From: Crossaster papposus
Lineage: Eukaryota > Echinodermata > Asteroidea > Velatida > Solasteridae
Length of the DNA: 64,000 bases
Direction: 5' to 3'
Assembly (NCBI GenBank): GCA_037893245.1
Contig: JBAIAA010000668.1
Location: forward strand, 124,001-188,000
Shown here: piece by piece, positions 10,773 through 21,839 of the stretch
Numbering within the stretch: position 1 is the stretch's first letter
Layout of the letters: each line of letters begins with the position of its first letter
Notes under the pieces: model-generated
Told to the model about the DNA's origin: nothing
The model's input: only the letters and a program-made list of their open reading frames with translations
Database searches by the model: none
Translations under genes and position numbers: made by a program

Positions 10773-11459
10773 AAACACATGATGTGGGAACAAGCCCTCG
10801 AGTTAAATATGTAAAGGGAAAGAAGTGTGCATAATAAATATGTAAAGGGAAAGAAGTGTGCATAATAAATATGTAAAGGGAAAGAAGTGTGCATAAGAAA
10901 TATGTAAAGGGAAAGAAGTGTGCATAAGAAATATGTAAAGGGAAAGAAGTGTGCATAAGAAATATGTAAAGGGAAAGAAGTGTGCATAAGAAATATGTAA
11001 AGGGAAAGAAGTGTGCATAAGAAATATGTAAAGGGAAAGAAGTGTGCATAAGAAATATGTAAAGGGAAAGAAGTGTGCATAAGAAATATGTAAAGGGAAA
11101 GAAGTGTGCATAAGAAATATGTAAAGGGAAAGAAGTGTGCATAAGAAATATGTAAAGGGAAAGAAGTGTGCATAAGAAATATGTAAAGGGAAATAAGTGT
11201 GCATAAGAAATATGTAAAGGGAAAGAAGTGTGCATAAGAAATATGTAAAGGGAAATAAGTGTGCATAAGAAATATGTAAAGGGAAAGAAGTGTGCATAAG
11301 AAATATGTAAAGGGAAAGAAGTGTGCATATGAAATATGTAAAGGGAAAGAAGTGTGCATAAGAAATATGTAAAGGGAAAGAAGTGTGCATAAGAAATATG
11401 TAAAGGGAAAGAAGTGTGCATAAGAAATATGTAAAGGGAAAAAAGTGTGCATAAGAAAT
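10773..11459. repeat. HOR-I block, copy 6 (687 bp)
   Basis: It has the standard HOR-I variant series at unchanged offsets, between HOR-III and an 811-bp HOR-II. Confidence 0.93.
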
Positions 11460-12270
11460 AAACACATGATGTGGGAACAAGCCCTCGAGTTAAATATGTA
11501 AAGGGAAAGAAGTGTGCATAAGAAATATGTAAAGGGAAAGAAGTGTGCATAAGAAATATGTAAAGGGAAAGAAGTGTGCATAAGAAATATGTAAAGGGAA
11601 AGAAGTGTGCATAAGAAACATGTAAAGGGAAAGAAGTGTGCATAAGACATATGTAAAGGGAAAGAAGTGTGCATAAGAAATATGTAAAGGGAAAGAAGTG
11701 TGCATAAGAAATATGTAAAGGGAAAGAAGTGTGCATAAGAAATATGTAAAGGGAAAGAAGTGTGCATAAGAAATATGTAAAGGGAAAGAAGAGTGCATAA
11801 GAAATATGTAAAGGGAAAGAAGTGTGCATAAGAAATATGTAAAGGGAAAGAAGTGTGCATAAGAAATATGTAAAGGGAAAGAAGTGTGCATAAGAAATAT
11901 GTAAAGGGAAAGAAGTGTGCATAAGAAATATGTAAAGGGAAAGAAGTGTGCATAAGAAATATGTAAAGGGAAAGAAGTGTGCATAAGAAATATGTAAAGG
12001 GAAAGAAGTGTGCATAAGAAATGTGTAAAGGGAAAGAAGTGTGCATAAGAAATATGTAAAGGGAAAGAAGTGTGCATAAGAAATATGTAAAGGGAAAGAA
12101 GTGTGCATAAGAAATATGTAAAGGGAAAGAAGTGTGCATAAGAAATATGTAAAGGGAAAGAAGTGTGCATAAGAAATATGTAAAGGGAAAGAAGTGTGCA
12201 TAAGAAATATGTAAAGGGAAAAAAGTGTGCATAAGAAATATGTAAAGGGAAAGAAGTGTGCATAAGAAAT
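11460..12270. repeat. HOR-II block (811 bp), copy 3
   Basis: It has the same length and ordered variants as the blocks from 2515 and 6781, and is again followed by a six-cassette cluster. Confidence 0.92.
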
Positions 12271-12641
12271 AAACACATGATGTCGGGACAAGCCCTCGAG
12301 TTAAATATGTAAAGGGAAAGAAGTGTGCATAAGAAATAAACACATGATGTGGGAACAAGCCCTCGAGTTAAATATGTAAAGGGAAAGAAGTGTGCATAAG
12401 AAATAAACACATGATGTGGGAACAAGCCCTCGAGTTAAATATGTAAAGGGAAAGAAGTGTGCATAAGAAATAAACACATGATGTGGGAACAATCCCTCGA
12501 GTTAAATATGTAAAGGGAAAGAAGTGTGCATAAGAAATAAACACATGATGTGGGAACAAGCCCTCGAGTTAAATATGTAACGGGAAAGAAGTGTGCATAA
12601 GAAATAAACACATGATGTGGGAACAAGCCCTCGAGTTAAAT
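12271..12641. repeat. Six-cassette cluster, copy 3
   Basis: Cassettes start at 12271, 12338, 12405, 12472, 12539 and 12606, with the same three position-specific variants as the clusters from 3326 and 7592. Confidence 0.93.
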
Positions 12642-13819
12642 ATGTAAAGGGAAAGAAGTGTGCATAAGAAATATGTAAAGGGAAAGAAGTGTGCATAAGA
12701 AATATGTAAAGGGAAAGAAGTGTGCATAAGAAATATGTAAAGGGAAAGAAGTGTGCATAAGAAATATGTAAAGGGAAAGAAGTGTGCATAAGAAATATGT
12801 AAAGGGAAAGAAGTGTGCATAAGAAATATGTAAAGGGAAAGAAGTGTGCATAAGAAATATGTAAAGGGAAAGAAGTGTGCATAAGAAATATGTAAAGGGA
12901 AAGAAGTGTGCATAAGAAATATGTAAAGGGAAAGAAGTGTGCATAAGAAATATGTAAAGGGAAAGAAGTGTGCATAAGAAATATGTAAAGGGAAAGAAGT
13001 GTGCATAAGAAATATGTAAAGGGAAAGAAGTGTGCATAAGAAATATGTAAAGGGAAAGAAGTGTGCATAAGAAATATGTAAAGGGAAAGAAGTGTGCATA
13101 AGAAATATGTAAAGGGAAAGAAGTGTGCATAAGAAATATGTAAAGGGAAAGAAGTGTGCATAAGAAATATGTAAAGGGAAAGAAGTGTGCATAAGAAATA
13201 TGTAAAGGGAAAGAAGTGTGCATAAGAAATATGTAAAGGGAAAGAAGTGTGCATAAGAAATATGTAAAGGGAAAGAAGTGTGCATAAGAAATATGTAAAG
13301 GGAAAGAAGTGTGCATAAGAAATATGTAAAGGGAAAGAAGTGTGCATAAGAAATATGTAAAGGGAAAGAAGTGTGCATAAGAAATATGTAAAGGGAAAGA
13401 AGTGTGCATAATAAATATGTAAAGGGAAAGAAGTGTGCATAAGAAATATGTAAAGGGAAAGAAGTGTGCATAAGAAATATGTAAAGGGAAAGAAGTGTGC
13501 ATAAGAAATATGTAAAGGGAAAGAAGTGTGCATAAGAAATATGTAAAGGGAAAGAAGTGTGCATAAGAAATATGTAAAGGGAAAGAAGTGTGCATAAGAA
13601 ATATGTAAAGGGAAAGAAGTGTGCATAAGAAATATGTAAAGGGAAAGAAATGTGCATAAGAAATATGTAAAGGGAAAGAAGTGTGCATAAGAAATATGTA
13701 AAGGGAAAGAAGTGTGCATAAGAAATATGTAAAGGGAAAGAAGTGTGCATAAGAAATATGTAAAGGGAAAGAAGTATGCATAAGAAATATGTAAAGGGAA
13801 AGAAGTGTGCATAAGAAAT
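12642..13819. repeat. Cassette-free tract of 37 cores
   Basis: Plain cores with CATAATAAAT (about 13410), GAAATGTGC (about 13649) and AAGTATGCATAAG (about 13774). These match variants in the tract from 3697 in order and spacing, so the two tracts are homologous and differ by two cores. Confidence 0.92.
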
Positions 13820-14506
13820 AAACACATGATGTGGGAACAAGCCCTCGAGTTAAATATGTAAAGGGAAAGAAGTGTGCATAATAAATATGTAAAGGGAAAG
13901 AAGTGTGCATAATAAATATGTAAAGGGAAAGAAGTGTGCATAAGAAATATGTAAAGGGAAAGAAGTGTGCATAAGAAATATGTAAAGGGAAAGAAGTGTG
14001 CATAAGAAATATGTAAAGGGAAAGAAGTGTGCATAAGAAATATGTAAAGGGAAAGAAGTGTGCATAAGAAATATGTAAAGGGAAAGAAGTGTGCATAAGA
14101 AATATGTAAAGGGAAAGAAGTGTGCATAAGAAATATGTAAAGGGAAAGAAGTGTGCATAAGAAATATGTAAAGGGAAAGAAGTGTGCATAAGAAATATGT
14201 AAAGGGAAAGAAGTGTGCATAAGAAATATGTAAAGGGAAATAAGTGTGCATAAGAAATATGTAAAGAAAAAGAAGTGTGCATAAGAAATATGTAAAGGGA
14301 AATAAGTGTGCATAAGAAATATGTAAAGGGAAAGAAGTGTGCATAAGAAATATGTAAAGGGAAAGAAGTGTGCATATGAAATATGTAAAGGGAAAGAAGT
14401 GTGCATAAGAAATATGTAAAGGGAAAGAAGTGTGCATAAGAAATATGTAAAGGGAAAGAAGTGTGCATAAGAAATATGTAAAGGGAAAAAAGTGTGCATA
14501 AGAAAT
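13820..14506. repeat. HOR-I block, copy 7 (687 bp)
   Basis: Standard HOR-I series, with one diverged core near 14271 (AAAGAAAAAGAAG). It is the last HOR-I copy in the window; the family stops at about 15.4 kb. Confidence 0.92.
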
Positions 14507-15440
14507 AAACACATGATGTGGGAACAAGCCCTCGAGTTAAATATGTAAAGGGAAAGAAGTGTGCATAAGAAATATGTAAAGGGAAAGAAGTGTGCATAAG
14601 AAATATGTAAAGGGAAAGAAGTGTGCATAAGAAATATGTAAAGGGAAAGAAGTGTGCATAAGAAATATGTAAAGGGAAAGAAGTGTGCATAAGAAATATG
14701 TAAAGGGAAAGAAGTGTGCATAAGAAATATGTAAAGGGAAAGAAGTGTGCATAAGAAATATGTAAAGGGAAAGAAGTGTGCATAAGAAATATGTAAAGGG
14801 AAAGAAGTGTGCATAAGAAATATGTAAAGGGAAAGAAGTGTGCATATGAAATATGTAAAGGGAAAGAAGTGTGCATAAGAAATATGTAAAGGGAAAGAAG
14901 TGTGCATAAGAAATATGTAAAGGGAAAGAAGTGTGCATAAGAAATATGTAAAGGGAAAGAAGTGTGCATAATAAATATGTAAAGGGAAAGAAGTGTGCAT
15001 AAGAAATATGTAAAGGGAAAGAAGTGTGCATAAGAAATATGTAAAGGGAAAGAAGTGTGCATAAGAAATATGTAAAGGGAAAGAAGTGTGCATAAGAAAT
15101 ATGTAAAGGGAAAGAAGTGTGCATAAGAAATATGTAAAGGGAAAGAAGTGTGCATAAGAAATATGTAAAGGGAAAGAAGTGTGCATAAGAAATATGTAAA
15201 GGGAAAGAAGTGTGCATAAGAAATATGTAAAGGGAAAGAAGTGTGCTTAAGAAATAATAAAGGGAAAGAAGTGTGCATAAGAAATATGTAAAGGGAAAGA
15301 AGTGTGCATAAGAAATATGTAAAGGGAAAGAAGTGTGCATAAGAAATATGTAAAGGGAAAGAAGTGTGCATAAGAAATATGTAAAGGGAAAGAAGTGTGC
15401 ATAAGAAATATGTAAAGGGAAAGAAGTGTGCATAAGAAAT
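14507..15440. repeat. Cassette-free tract of 28 cores at the zone 1/2 boundary
   Basis: It includes CATATGAAAT (about 14853), CATAATAAAT (about 14969) and a 30-bp core near 15,250 with both GCTTAAG and AAATAATAAAG. Cores with AAATAATAAAG occur only four times in the window, all between 15.2 and 21.2 kb, so this tract already has the zone 2 signature. Confidence 0.9.
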
Positions 15441-15935
15441 AAACACATGATGTGGGAACAAGCCCTCGAGTTTAATATGTAAAGGGAAAGAAGTGTGCAT
15501 AAGAAATAAACACATGATGTGCGAACAAGCCCTCGAGTTAAATATGTAAAGGGAAAGAAGTGTGCATAAGAAATAAACACATGATGTGGGAACAAGCCCT
15601 CGAGTTAAATATGTAAAGGGAAAGAAGTGTGCATAAGAAATATGTAAAGGGAAAGAAGTGTGCATAAGAAATATGTAAAGGGAAAGAAGTGTGCATAAGA
15701 AATATGTAAAGGGAAAGAAGTGTGCATACGAAATATGTAAAGGGAAAGAAGTGTGCATAAGAAATAAACACATGATGTGGGAACAAGCCCTCGAGTTTAA
15801 TATGTAAAGGGAAAGAAGTGTGCATAAGAAATAAACACATGATGTGCGAACAAGCCCTCGAGTTAAATATGTAAAGGGAAAGAAGTGTGCATAAGAAATA
15901 AACACATGATGTGGGAACAAGCCCTCGAGTTAAAT
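15441..15935. repeat. Double triplet of cassettes, copy 1
   Basis: Cassettes start at 15441, 15508, 15575, then after four plain cores at 15766, 15833, 15900. In each triplet the first member ends CTCGAGTTTAAT, the second has GTGCGAAC and the third is consensus. The double triplets from 17237 and 21345 repeat this order. Confidence 0.93.
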
Positions 15936-17236
15936 ATGTAAAGGGAAAGAAGTGTGCATAAGAAATATGTAAAGGGAAAGAAGTGTGCATAAGAAATATG
16001 TAAAGGGAAAGAAGTGTGCATAATAAATATGTAAAGGGAAAGAAGTGTGCATAAGAAATATGTAAAGGGAAAGAAGTGTGCATACGAAATATGTAAAGGG
16101 AAAGAAGTGTGCATAAGAAATATGTAAAGGGAAAGAAGTGTGCATAAGAAATATGTAAAGGGAAAGAAGTGTGCATAAGAAATATGTAAAGGGAAAGAAG
16201 TGTGCATAAGAAATATGTAAAGGGAAAGAAGTGTGCATAAGAAATATGTAAAGGGAAAGAAGTGTGCATAAGAAATATGTAAAGGGAAAGAAGTGTGCAT
16301 AAGAAATATGTAAAGGGAAAGAAGTGTGCATAAGAAATATGTAAAGGGAAAGAAGTGTGCATAAGAAATATGTAAAGGGAAAGAAGTGTGCATAAGAAAT
16401 ATGTAAAGGGAAAGAAGTGTGCATAAGAAATATGTAAAGGGAAAGAAGTGTGCATAAGAAATATGTAAAGGGAAAGAAGTGTGCATAAGAAATATGTAAA
16501 GGGAAAGAAGTGTGCATAAGAAATATGTAAAGGGAAAGAAGTGTGCATAAGAAATATGTAAAGGGAAAGAAGTGTGCATAAGAAATATGTAAAGGGAAAG
16601 AAGTGTGCATAAGAAATATGTAAAGGGAAAGAAGTGTGCATAAGAAATATGTAAAGGGAAAGAAGTGTGCATAAGAAATATGTAAAGGGAAAGAAGTGTG
16701 CATACGAAATATGTAAAGGGAAAGAAGTGTGCATAAGAAATATGTAAAGGAAAAGAAGTGTGCATATGAAATATGTAAAGGGAAAGAAGTGTGCATAAGA
16801 AATATGTAAAGGGAAAGAAGTGTGCATAAGAAATATGTAAAGGGAAAGAAGTGTGCATAAGAAATATGTAAAGGGAAAGAAGTGTGCATAAGAAATATGT
16901 AAATGGAAAGAAGTGTGCATAAGAAATATGTAAAGGGAAAGAAGTGTGCATAAGAAATATGTAAAGTAAAAGAAGTGTGCATAAGAAATATGTAAAGGGA
17001 AAGAAGTGTGCATAAGAAATATGTAAAGGGAAAGAAGTGTGCATAAGAAATAATAAAGGGAAAGAAGTGTGCATAAGAAATATGTAAAGGGAAAGAAGTG
17101 TGCATAAGAAATATGTAAAGGGAAAGAAGTGTGCATAAGAAATATGTAAAGGGAAAGAAGTGTGCATAAGAAATATGTAAAGGGAAAGAAGTGTGCATAA
17201 GAAATATGTAAAGGGAAAGAAGTGTGCATAAGAAAT
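15936..17236. repeat. Cassette-free tract of 41 cores
   Basis: Variants include CATACGAAAT (about 16083 and 16703), AAATGGAAAG (about 16901), AAAGTAAAAG (about 16965) and a 30-bp AAATAATAAAG core near 17,050. Confidence 0.92.
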
Positions 17237-17731
17237 AAACACATGATGTGGGAACAAGCCCTCGAGTTTAATATGTAAAGGGAAAGAAGTGTGCATAAGA
17301 AATAAACACATGATGTGCGAACAAGCCCTCGAGTTAAATATGTAAAGGGAAAGAAGTGTGCATAAGAAATAAACACATGATGTGGGAACAAGCCCTCAAG
17401 TTAAATATGTAAAGGGAAAGAAGTGTGCATAAGAAATATGTAAAGGGAAAGAAGTGTGCATAAGAAATATGTAAAGGGAAAGAAGTGTGCATAAGAAATA
17501 TGTAAAGGGAAAGAAGTGTGCATACGAAATATGTAAAGGGAAAGAAGTGTGCATAAGAAATAAACACATGATGTGGGAACAAGCCCTCGAGTTTAATATG
17601 TAAAGGGAAAGAAGTGTGCATAAGAAATAAACACATGATGTGCGAACAAGCCCTCGAGTTAAATATGTAAAGGGAAAGAAGTGTGCATAAGAAATAAACA
17701 CATGATGTGGGAACAAGCCCTCGAGTTAAAT
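17237..17731. repeat. Double triplet of cassettes, copy 2
   Basis: Cassettes start at 17237, 17304, 17371, 17562, 17629 and 17696, with the same internal variant order as the copy from 15441. The third cassette has CCCTCAAG, which removes its XhoI site. This copy opens a segment of about 2.75 kb that recurs from 21345. Confidence 0.93.
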
Positions 17732-19715
17732 ATGTAAAGGGAAAGAAGTGTGCATAAGAAATATGTAAAGGGAAAGAAGTGTGCATAAGAAATATGTAAA
17801 GGGAAAGAAGTGTGCATACGAAATATGTAAAGGGAAAGAAGTGTGCATAAAAAATATGTAAAGGGAAAGAAGTGTGCATAAGAAATATGTAAAGGGAAAG
17901 AAGTGTGCATAAGAAATATGTAAAGGGAAAGAAGTGTGCATAAGAAATATGTAAAGGGAAAGAAGTGTGCATAAGAAATATGTAAAGGGAAAGAAGTGTG
18001 CATAAGAAATATGTAAAGGGAAAGAAGTGTGCATAAGAAATATGTAAAGGGAAAGAAGTGTGCATAAGAAATATGTAAAGGGAAAGAAGTGTGCATAAGA
18101 AATATGTAAAGGGAAAGAAGTGTGCATAAGAAATATGTAAAGGGAAAGAAGTGTGCATAAGAAATATGTAAAGGGAAAGAAGTGTGCATAAGAAATATGT
18201 AAAGGGAAAGAAGTGTGCATAAGAAATATGTAAAGGGAAAGAAGTGTGCATAAGAAATATGTAAAGGGAAAGAAGTGTGCATAAGAAATATGTAAAAGGA
18301 AAGAAGTGTGCATAAGAAATATGTAAAGGGAAAGAAGTGTGCATAAGAAATATGTAAAGGGAAAGAAGTGTGCATAAGAAATATGTAAAGGGAAAGAAGT
18401 GTGCATAAGAAATATGTAAAGGGAAAGAAGTGTGCATAAGAAATATGTAAAGGGAAAGAAGTGTGCATAAGAAATATGTAAAGGAAAAGAAGTGTGCATA
18501 AGAAATATGTAAAGGGAAAGAAGTGTGCATAAGAAATATGTAAAGGGAAAGAAGTGTGCATAAGAAATATGTAAAGGGAAATAAGTTTGCATAAGAAATA
18601 TGTAAAGGGAAAGAAGTGTGCATAAGAAATATGTAAAGGGAAAGAAGTGTGCATAAGAAATATGTAAAGGGAAAGAAGTGTGCATAAGAAATATGTAAAG
18701 GGAAAGAAGTGTGCATAAGAAATATGTAAAGGGAAAGAAGTGTGCATAAGAAATATGTAAAGGGAAAGAAGTGTGCATAAGAAATATGTAAAGGGAAAGA
18801 TGTGTGCATAAGAAATATGTAAAGGGAAAGAAGTGTGCATAAGAAATATGTAAAGGGAAAGAAGTGTGCATAAGAAATATGTAAAGGGAAAGAAGTGTGC
18901 ATAAGAAATATGTAAAGGGAAAGAAGTGTGCATAAGAAATATGTAAAGGGAAAGAAGTGTGCATAAGAAATATGTAAAGGGAAAGAAGTGTGCATAAGAA
19001 ATATGTAAAGGGAAAGAAGTGTGCATAAGAAATATGTAAAGGGAAAGAAGTGTGCATAAGAAATATGTAAAGGGAAAGAAGTGTGCATAAGAAATATGTA
19101 AAGGGAAAGAAGTGTGCATAAGAAATATGTAAAGGGAAAGAAGTGTGCATAAGAAATATGTAAAGGGAAAGAAGTGTGCATAAGAAATATGTAAAGGGAA
19201 AGAAGTGTGCATAAGAAATATGTAAAGGGAAAGAAGTGTGCATAAGAAATATGTAAAGGGAAAGAAGTGTGCATAAAAAATATGTAAAGGGAAAGAAGTG
19301 TGCATAAGAAATATTTAAAGGGAAAGAAGTGTGCATAAGAAATATGCAAAGGGAAAGAAGTGTGCATAAGAAATATGTAAAGGGAAAGAAGTGTGCATAA
19401 GAAATATGTAAAGGGAAAGAAGTGTGCATAAGAAATATGTAAAGGGAAAGAAGTGTGCATAAGAAATATGTAAAGGGAAAGAAGTGTGCATAAGAAATAT
19501 GTAAAGGGAAAGAAGTGTGCATAAGAAATATGTAAAGGGAAAGAAGTGTGCATAAGAAATATGTAAAGGGAAAGAAGTGTGCATAAGAAATATGTAAAGG
19601 GAAAGAAGTGTGCATAAGAAATATGTAAAGGGAAAGAAGTGTGCATAAGAAATATGTAAAGGGAAAGAAGTGTGCATAAGAAATATGTAAAGGGAAAGAA
19701 GTGTGCATAAGAAAT
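17732..19715. repeat. Cassette-free tract of 63 cores
   Basis: Ordered markers are AAGGAAAAGAAG (about 18482), GGAAATAAGTTTGC (about 18578), GATGTGTGC (about 18799), CATAAAAAATATG (about 19272) and ATATTTAAAGG (about 19311). The tract from 21840 has the same markers in the same order, with small differences in core number. Confidence 0.92.
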
Positions 19716-20019
19716 AAACACATGATGTCGGGACAAGCCCTCGAGTTAAATATGTAAAGGGAAAGAAGTGTGCATAAGAAATAAACACATGATGTGGGAA
19801 CAAGCCCTCGAGTTAAATATGTAAAGGGAAAGAAGTGTGCATAAGAAATAAACACATGATGTGGAAACAAGCCCTCGAGTTAAATATGTAAAGGGAAAGA
19901 AGTGTGCATAAGAAATAAACACATGATGTGGGAACAAGCCCTCGAGTTAAATATGTAAAGGGAAAGAAGTGTGCATAAGAAATAAACACATGATGTGGGA
20001 ACAAGCCCTCGAGTTAAAT
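19716..20019. repeat. Five-cassette cluster (zone 2, copy 1)
   Basis: Cassettes start at 19716, 19783, 19850, 19917 and 19984. The first is TCGGGAC type and the third has TGGAAAC. The cluster from 23793 has the same two variants at the same places. Confidence 0.92.
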
Positions 20020-20824
20020 ATGTAAAGGGAAAGAAGTGTGCATAAGAAATATGTAAAGGGAAAGAAGTGTGCATAAGAAATATGTAAAGGGAAAGAAGTG
20101 TGCATAAGAAATATGTAAAGGGAAAGAAGTGTGCATAAGAAATATGTAAAGGGAAAGAAGTGTGCATAAGAAATATGTAAAGGGAAAGAAGTGTGCATAA
20201 GAAATATGTAAAGGGAAAGAAGTGTGCATAAGAAATATGTAAAGGGAAAGAAGTGTGCATAAGAAATATGTAAAGGGAAAGAAGTGTGCATAAGAAATAT
20301 GTAAAGGGAAAGAAGTGTGCATAAGAAATATGTAAAGGGAAAGAAGTGTGCATAAGAAATATGTAAAGGGAAAGAAGTGTGCATAAGAAATATGTAAAGG
20401 AAAAGAAGTGTGCATAAGAAATATGTAAAGGGAAAGAAGTGTGCATAAGAAATAATAAAGGGAAAGAAGTGTGCATAAGAAATATGTAAAGGGAAATAAG
20501 TGTGCATAAGAAATATGTAAAGGGAAAGAAGTGTGCATAAGAAATATGTAAAGGGAAAGAAGTGTGCATAAGAAATATGTAAAGGGAAAGAAGTGTGCAT
20601 AAGAAATATGTAAAGGGAAAGAAGTGTGCATAAGAAATATGTAAAGGGAAAGAAGTGTGCATAAGAAATATGTAAAGGGAAAGAAGTGTGCTGAAGAAAT
20701 ATGTAAAGGGAAAGAAGTGTGCATAAGAAATATGTAAAGGGAAAGAAGTGTGCATAAGAAATATGTAAAGGGAAAGAAGTGTGCATAAGAAATATGTAAA
20801 GGGAAAGAAGTGTGCATAAGAAAT
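20020..20824. repeat. Cassette-free tract of 25 cores
   Basis: It contains a 30-bp AAATAATAAAG core near 20,450, GGAAATAAGTG near 20488 and a GCTGAAG variant near 20690. Confidence 0.92.
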
Positions 20825-21128
20825 AAACACATGATGTCGGGACAAGCCCTCGAGTTAAATATGTAAAGGGAAAGAAGTGTGCATAAGAAATAAACACATG
20901 ATGTGGGAACAAGCCCTCGAGTTAAATATGTAAAGGGAAAGAAGTGTGCATAAGAAATAAACACATGATGTGGGAACAAGCCCTCGAGTTAAATATGTAA
21001 AGGGAAAGAAGTGTGCATAAGAAATAAACACATGATGTGGGAACAAGCCCTCGAGTTAAATATGTAAAGGGAAAGAAGTGTGCATAAGAAATAAACACAT
21101 GATGTGGGAACAAGCCCTCGAGTTAAAT
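20825..21128. repeat. Five-cassette cluster (zone 2, copy 2)
   Basis: Cassettes start at 20825, 20892, 20959, 21026 and 21093. The first is TCGGGAC type; the third lacks the TGGAAAC variant found in the clusters from 19716 and 23793. Confidence 0.92.
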
Positions 21129-21344
21129 ATGTAAAGGGAAAGAAGTGTGCATAAGAAATAATAAAGGGAAAGAAGTGTGCATAAGAAATATGTAAAGGGA
21201 AAGAAGTGTGCATAAGAAATATGTAAAGGGAAAGAAGTGTGCATAAGAAATATGTAAAGGGAAAGAAGTGTGCATAAGAAATATGTAAAGGGAAAGAAGT
21301 GTGCATAAGAAATATGTAAAGGGAAAGAAGTGTGCATAAGAAAT
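21129..21344. repeat. Short tract of 6 cores
   Basis: It includes a 30-bp AAATAATAAAG core near 21,155 that shifts the 31-bp register by one base before the next triplet. Confidence 0.92.
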
Positions 21345-21839
21345 AAACACATGATGTGGGAACAAGCCCTCGAGTTTAATATGTAAAGGGAAAGAAGTGT
21401 GCATAAGAAATAAACACATGATGTGCGAACAAGCCCTCGAGTTAAATATGTAAAGGGAAAGAAGTGTGCATAAGAAATAAACACATGATGTGGGAACAAG
21501 CCCTCGAGTTAAATATGTAAAGGGAAAGAAGTGTGCATAAGAAATATGTAAAGGGAAAGAAGTGTGCATAAGAAATATGTAAAGGGAAAGAAGTGTGCAT
21601 AAGAAATATGTAAAGGGAAAGAAGTGTCAATACGAAATATGTAAAGGGAAAGAAGTGTGCATAAGAAATAAACACATGATGTGGGAACAAGCCCTCGAGT
21701 TTAATATGTAAAGGGAAAGAAGTGTGCATAAGAAATAAACACATGATGTGCGAACAAGCCCTCGAGTTAAATATGTAAAGGGAAAGAAGTGTGCATAAGA
21801 AATAAACACATGATGTGGGAACAAGCCCTCGAGTTAAAT
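21345..21839. repeat. Double triplet of cassettes, copy 3
   Basis: Cassettes start at 21345, 21412, 21479, 21670, 21737 and 21804, with the same internal variant order as the copies from 15441 and 17237. A core near 21628 reads GTGTCAATACG. This copy opens the second version of the duplicated segment. Confidence 0.93.

Larger units (their letters stand above)
17237..20019. repeat. Segmental duplication in zone 2, left copy
   Basis: Double triplet, a 63-core tract and a five-cassette cluster in the same order as 21345-24096. Shared point variants include TGGAAAC in the third cluster cassette and GGAAATAAGTTTGC in the tract. The copies differ by whole cores, with the right one shorter by one core overall. 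Confidence 0.9.
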
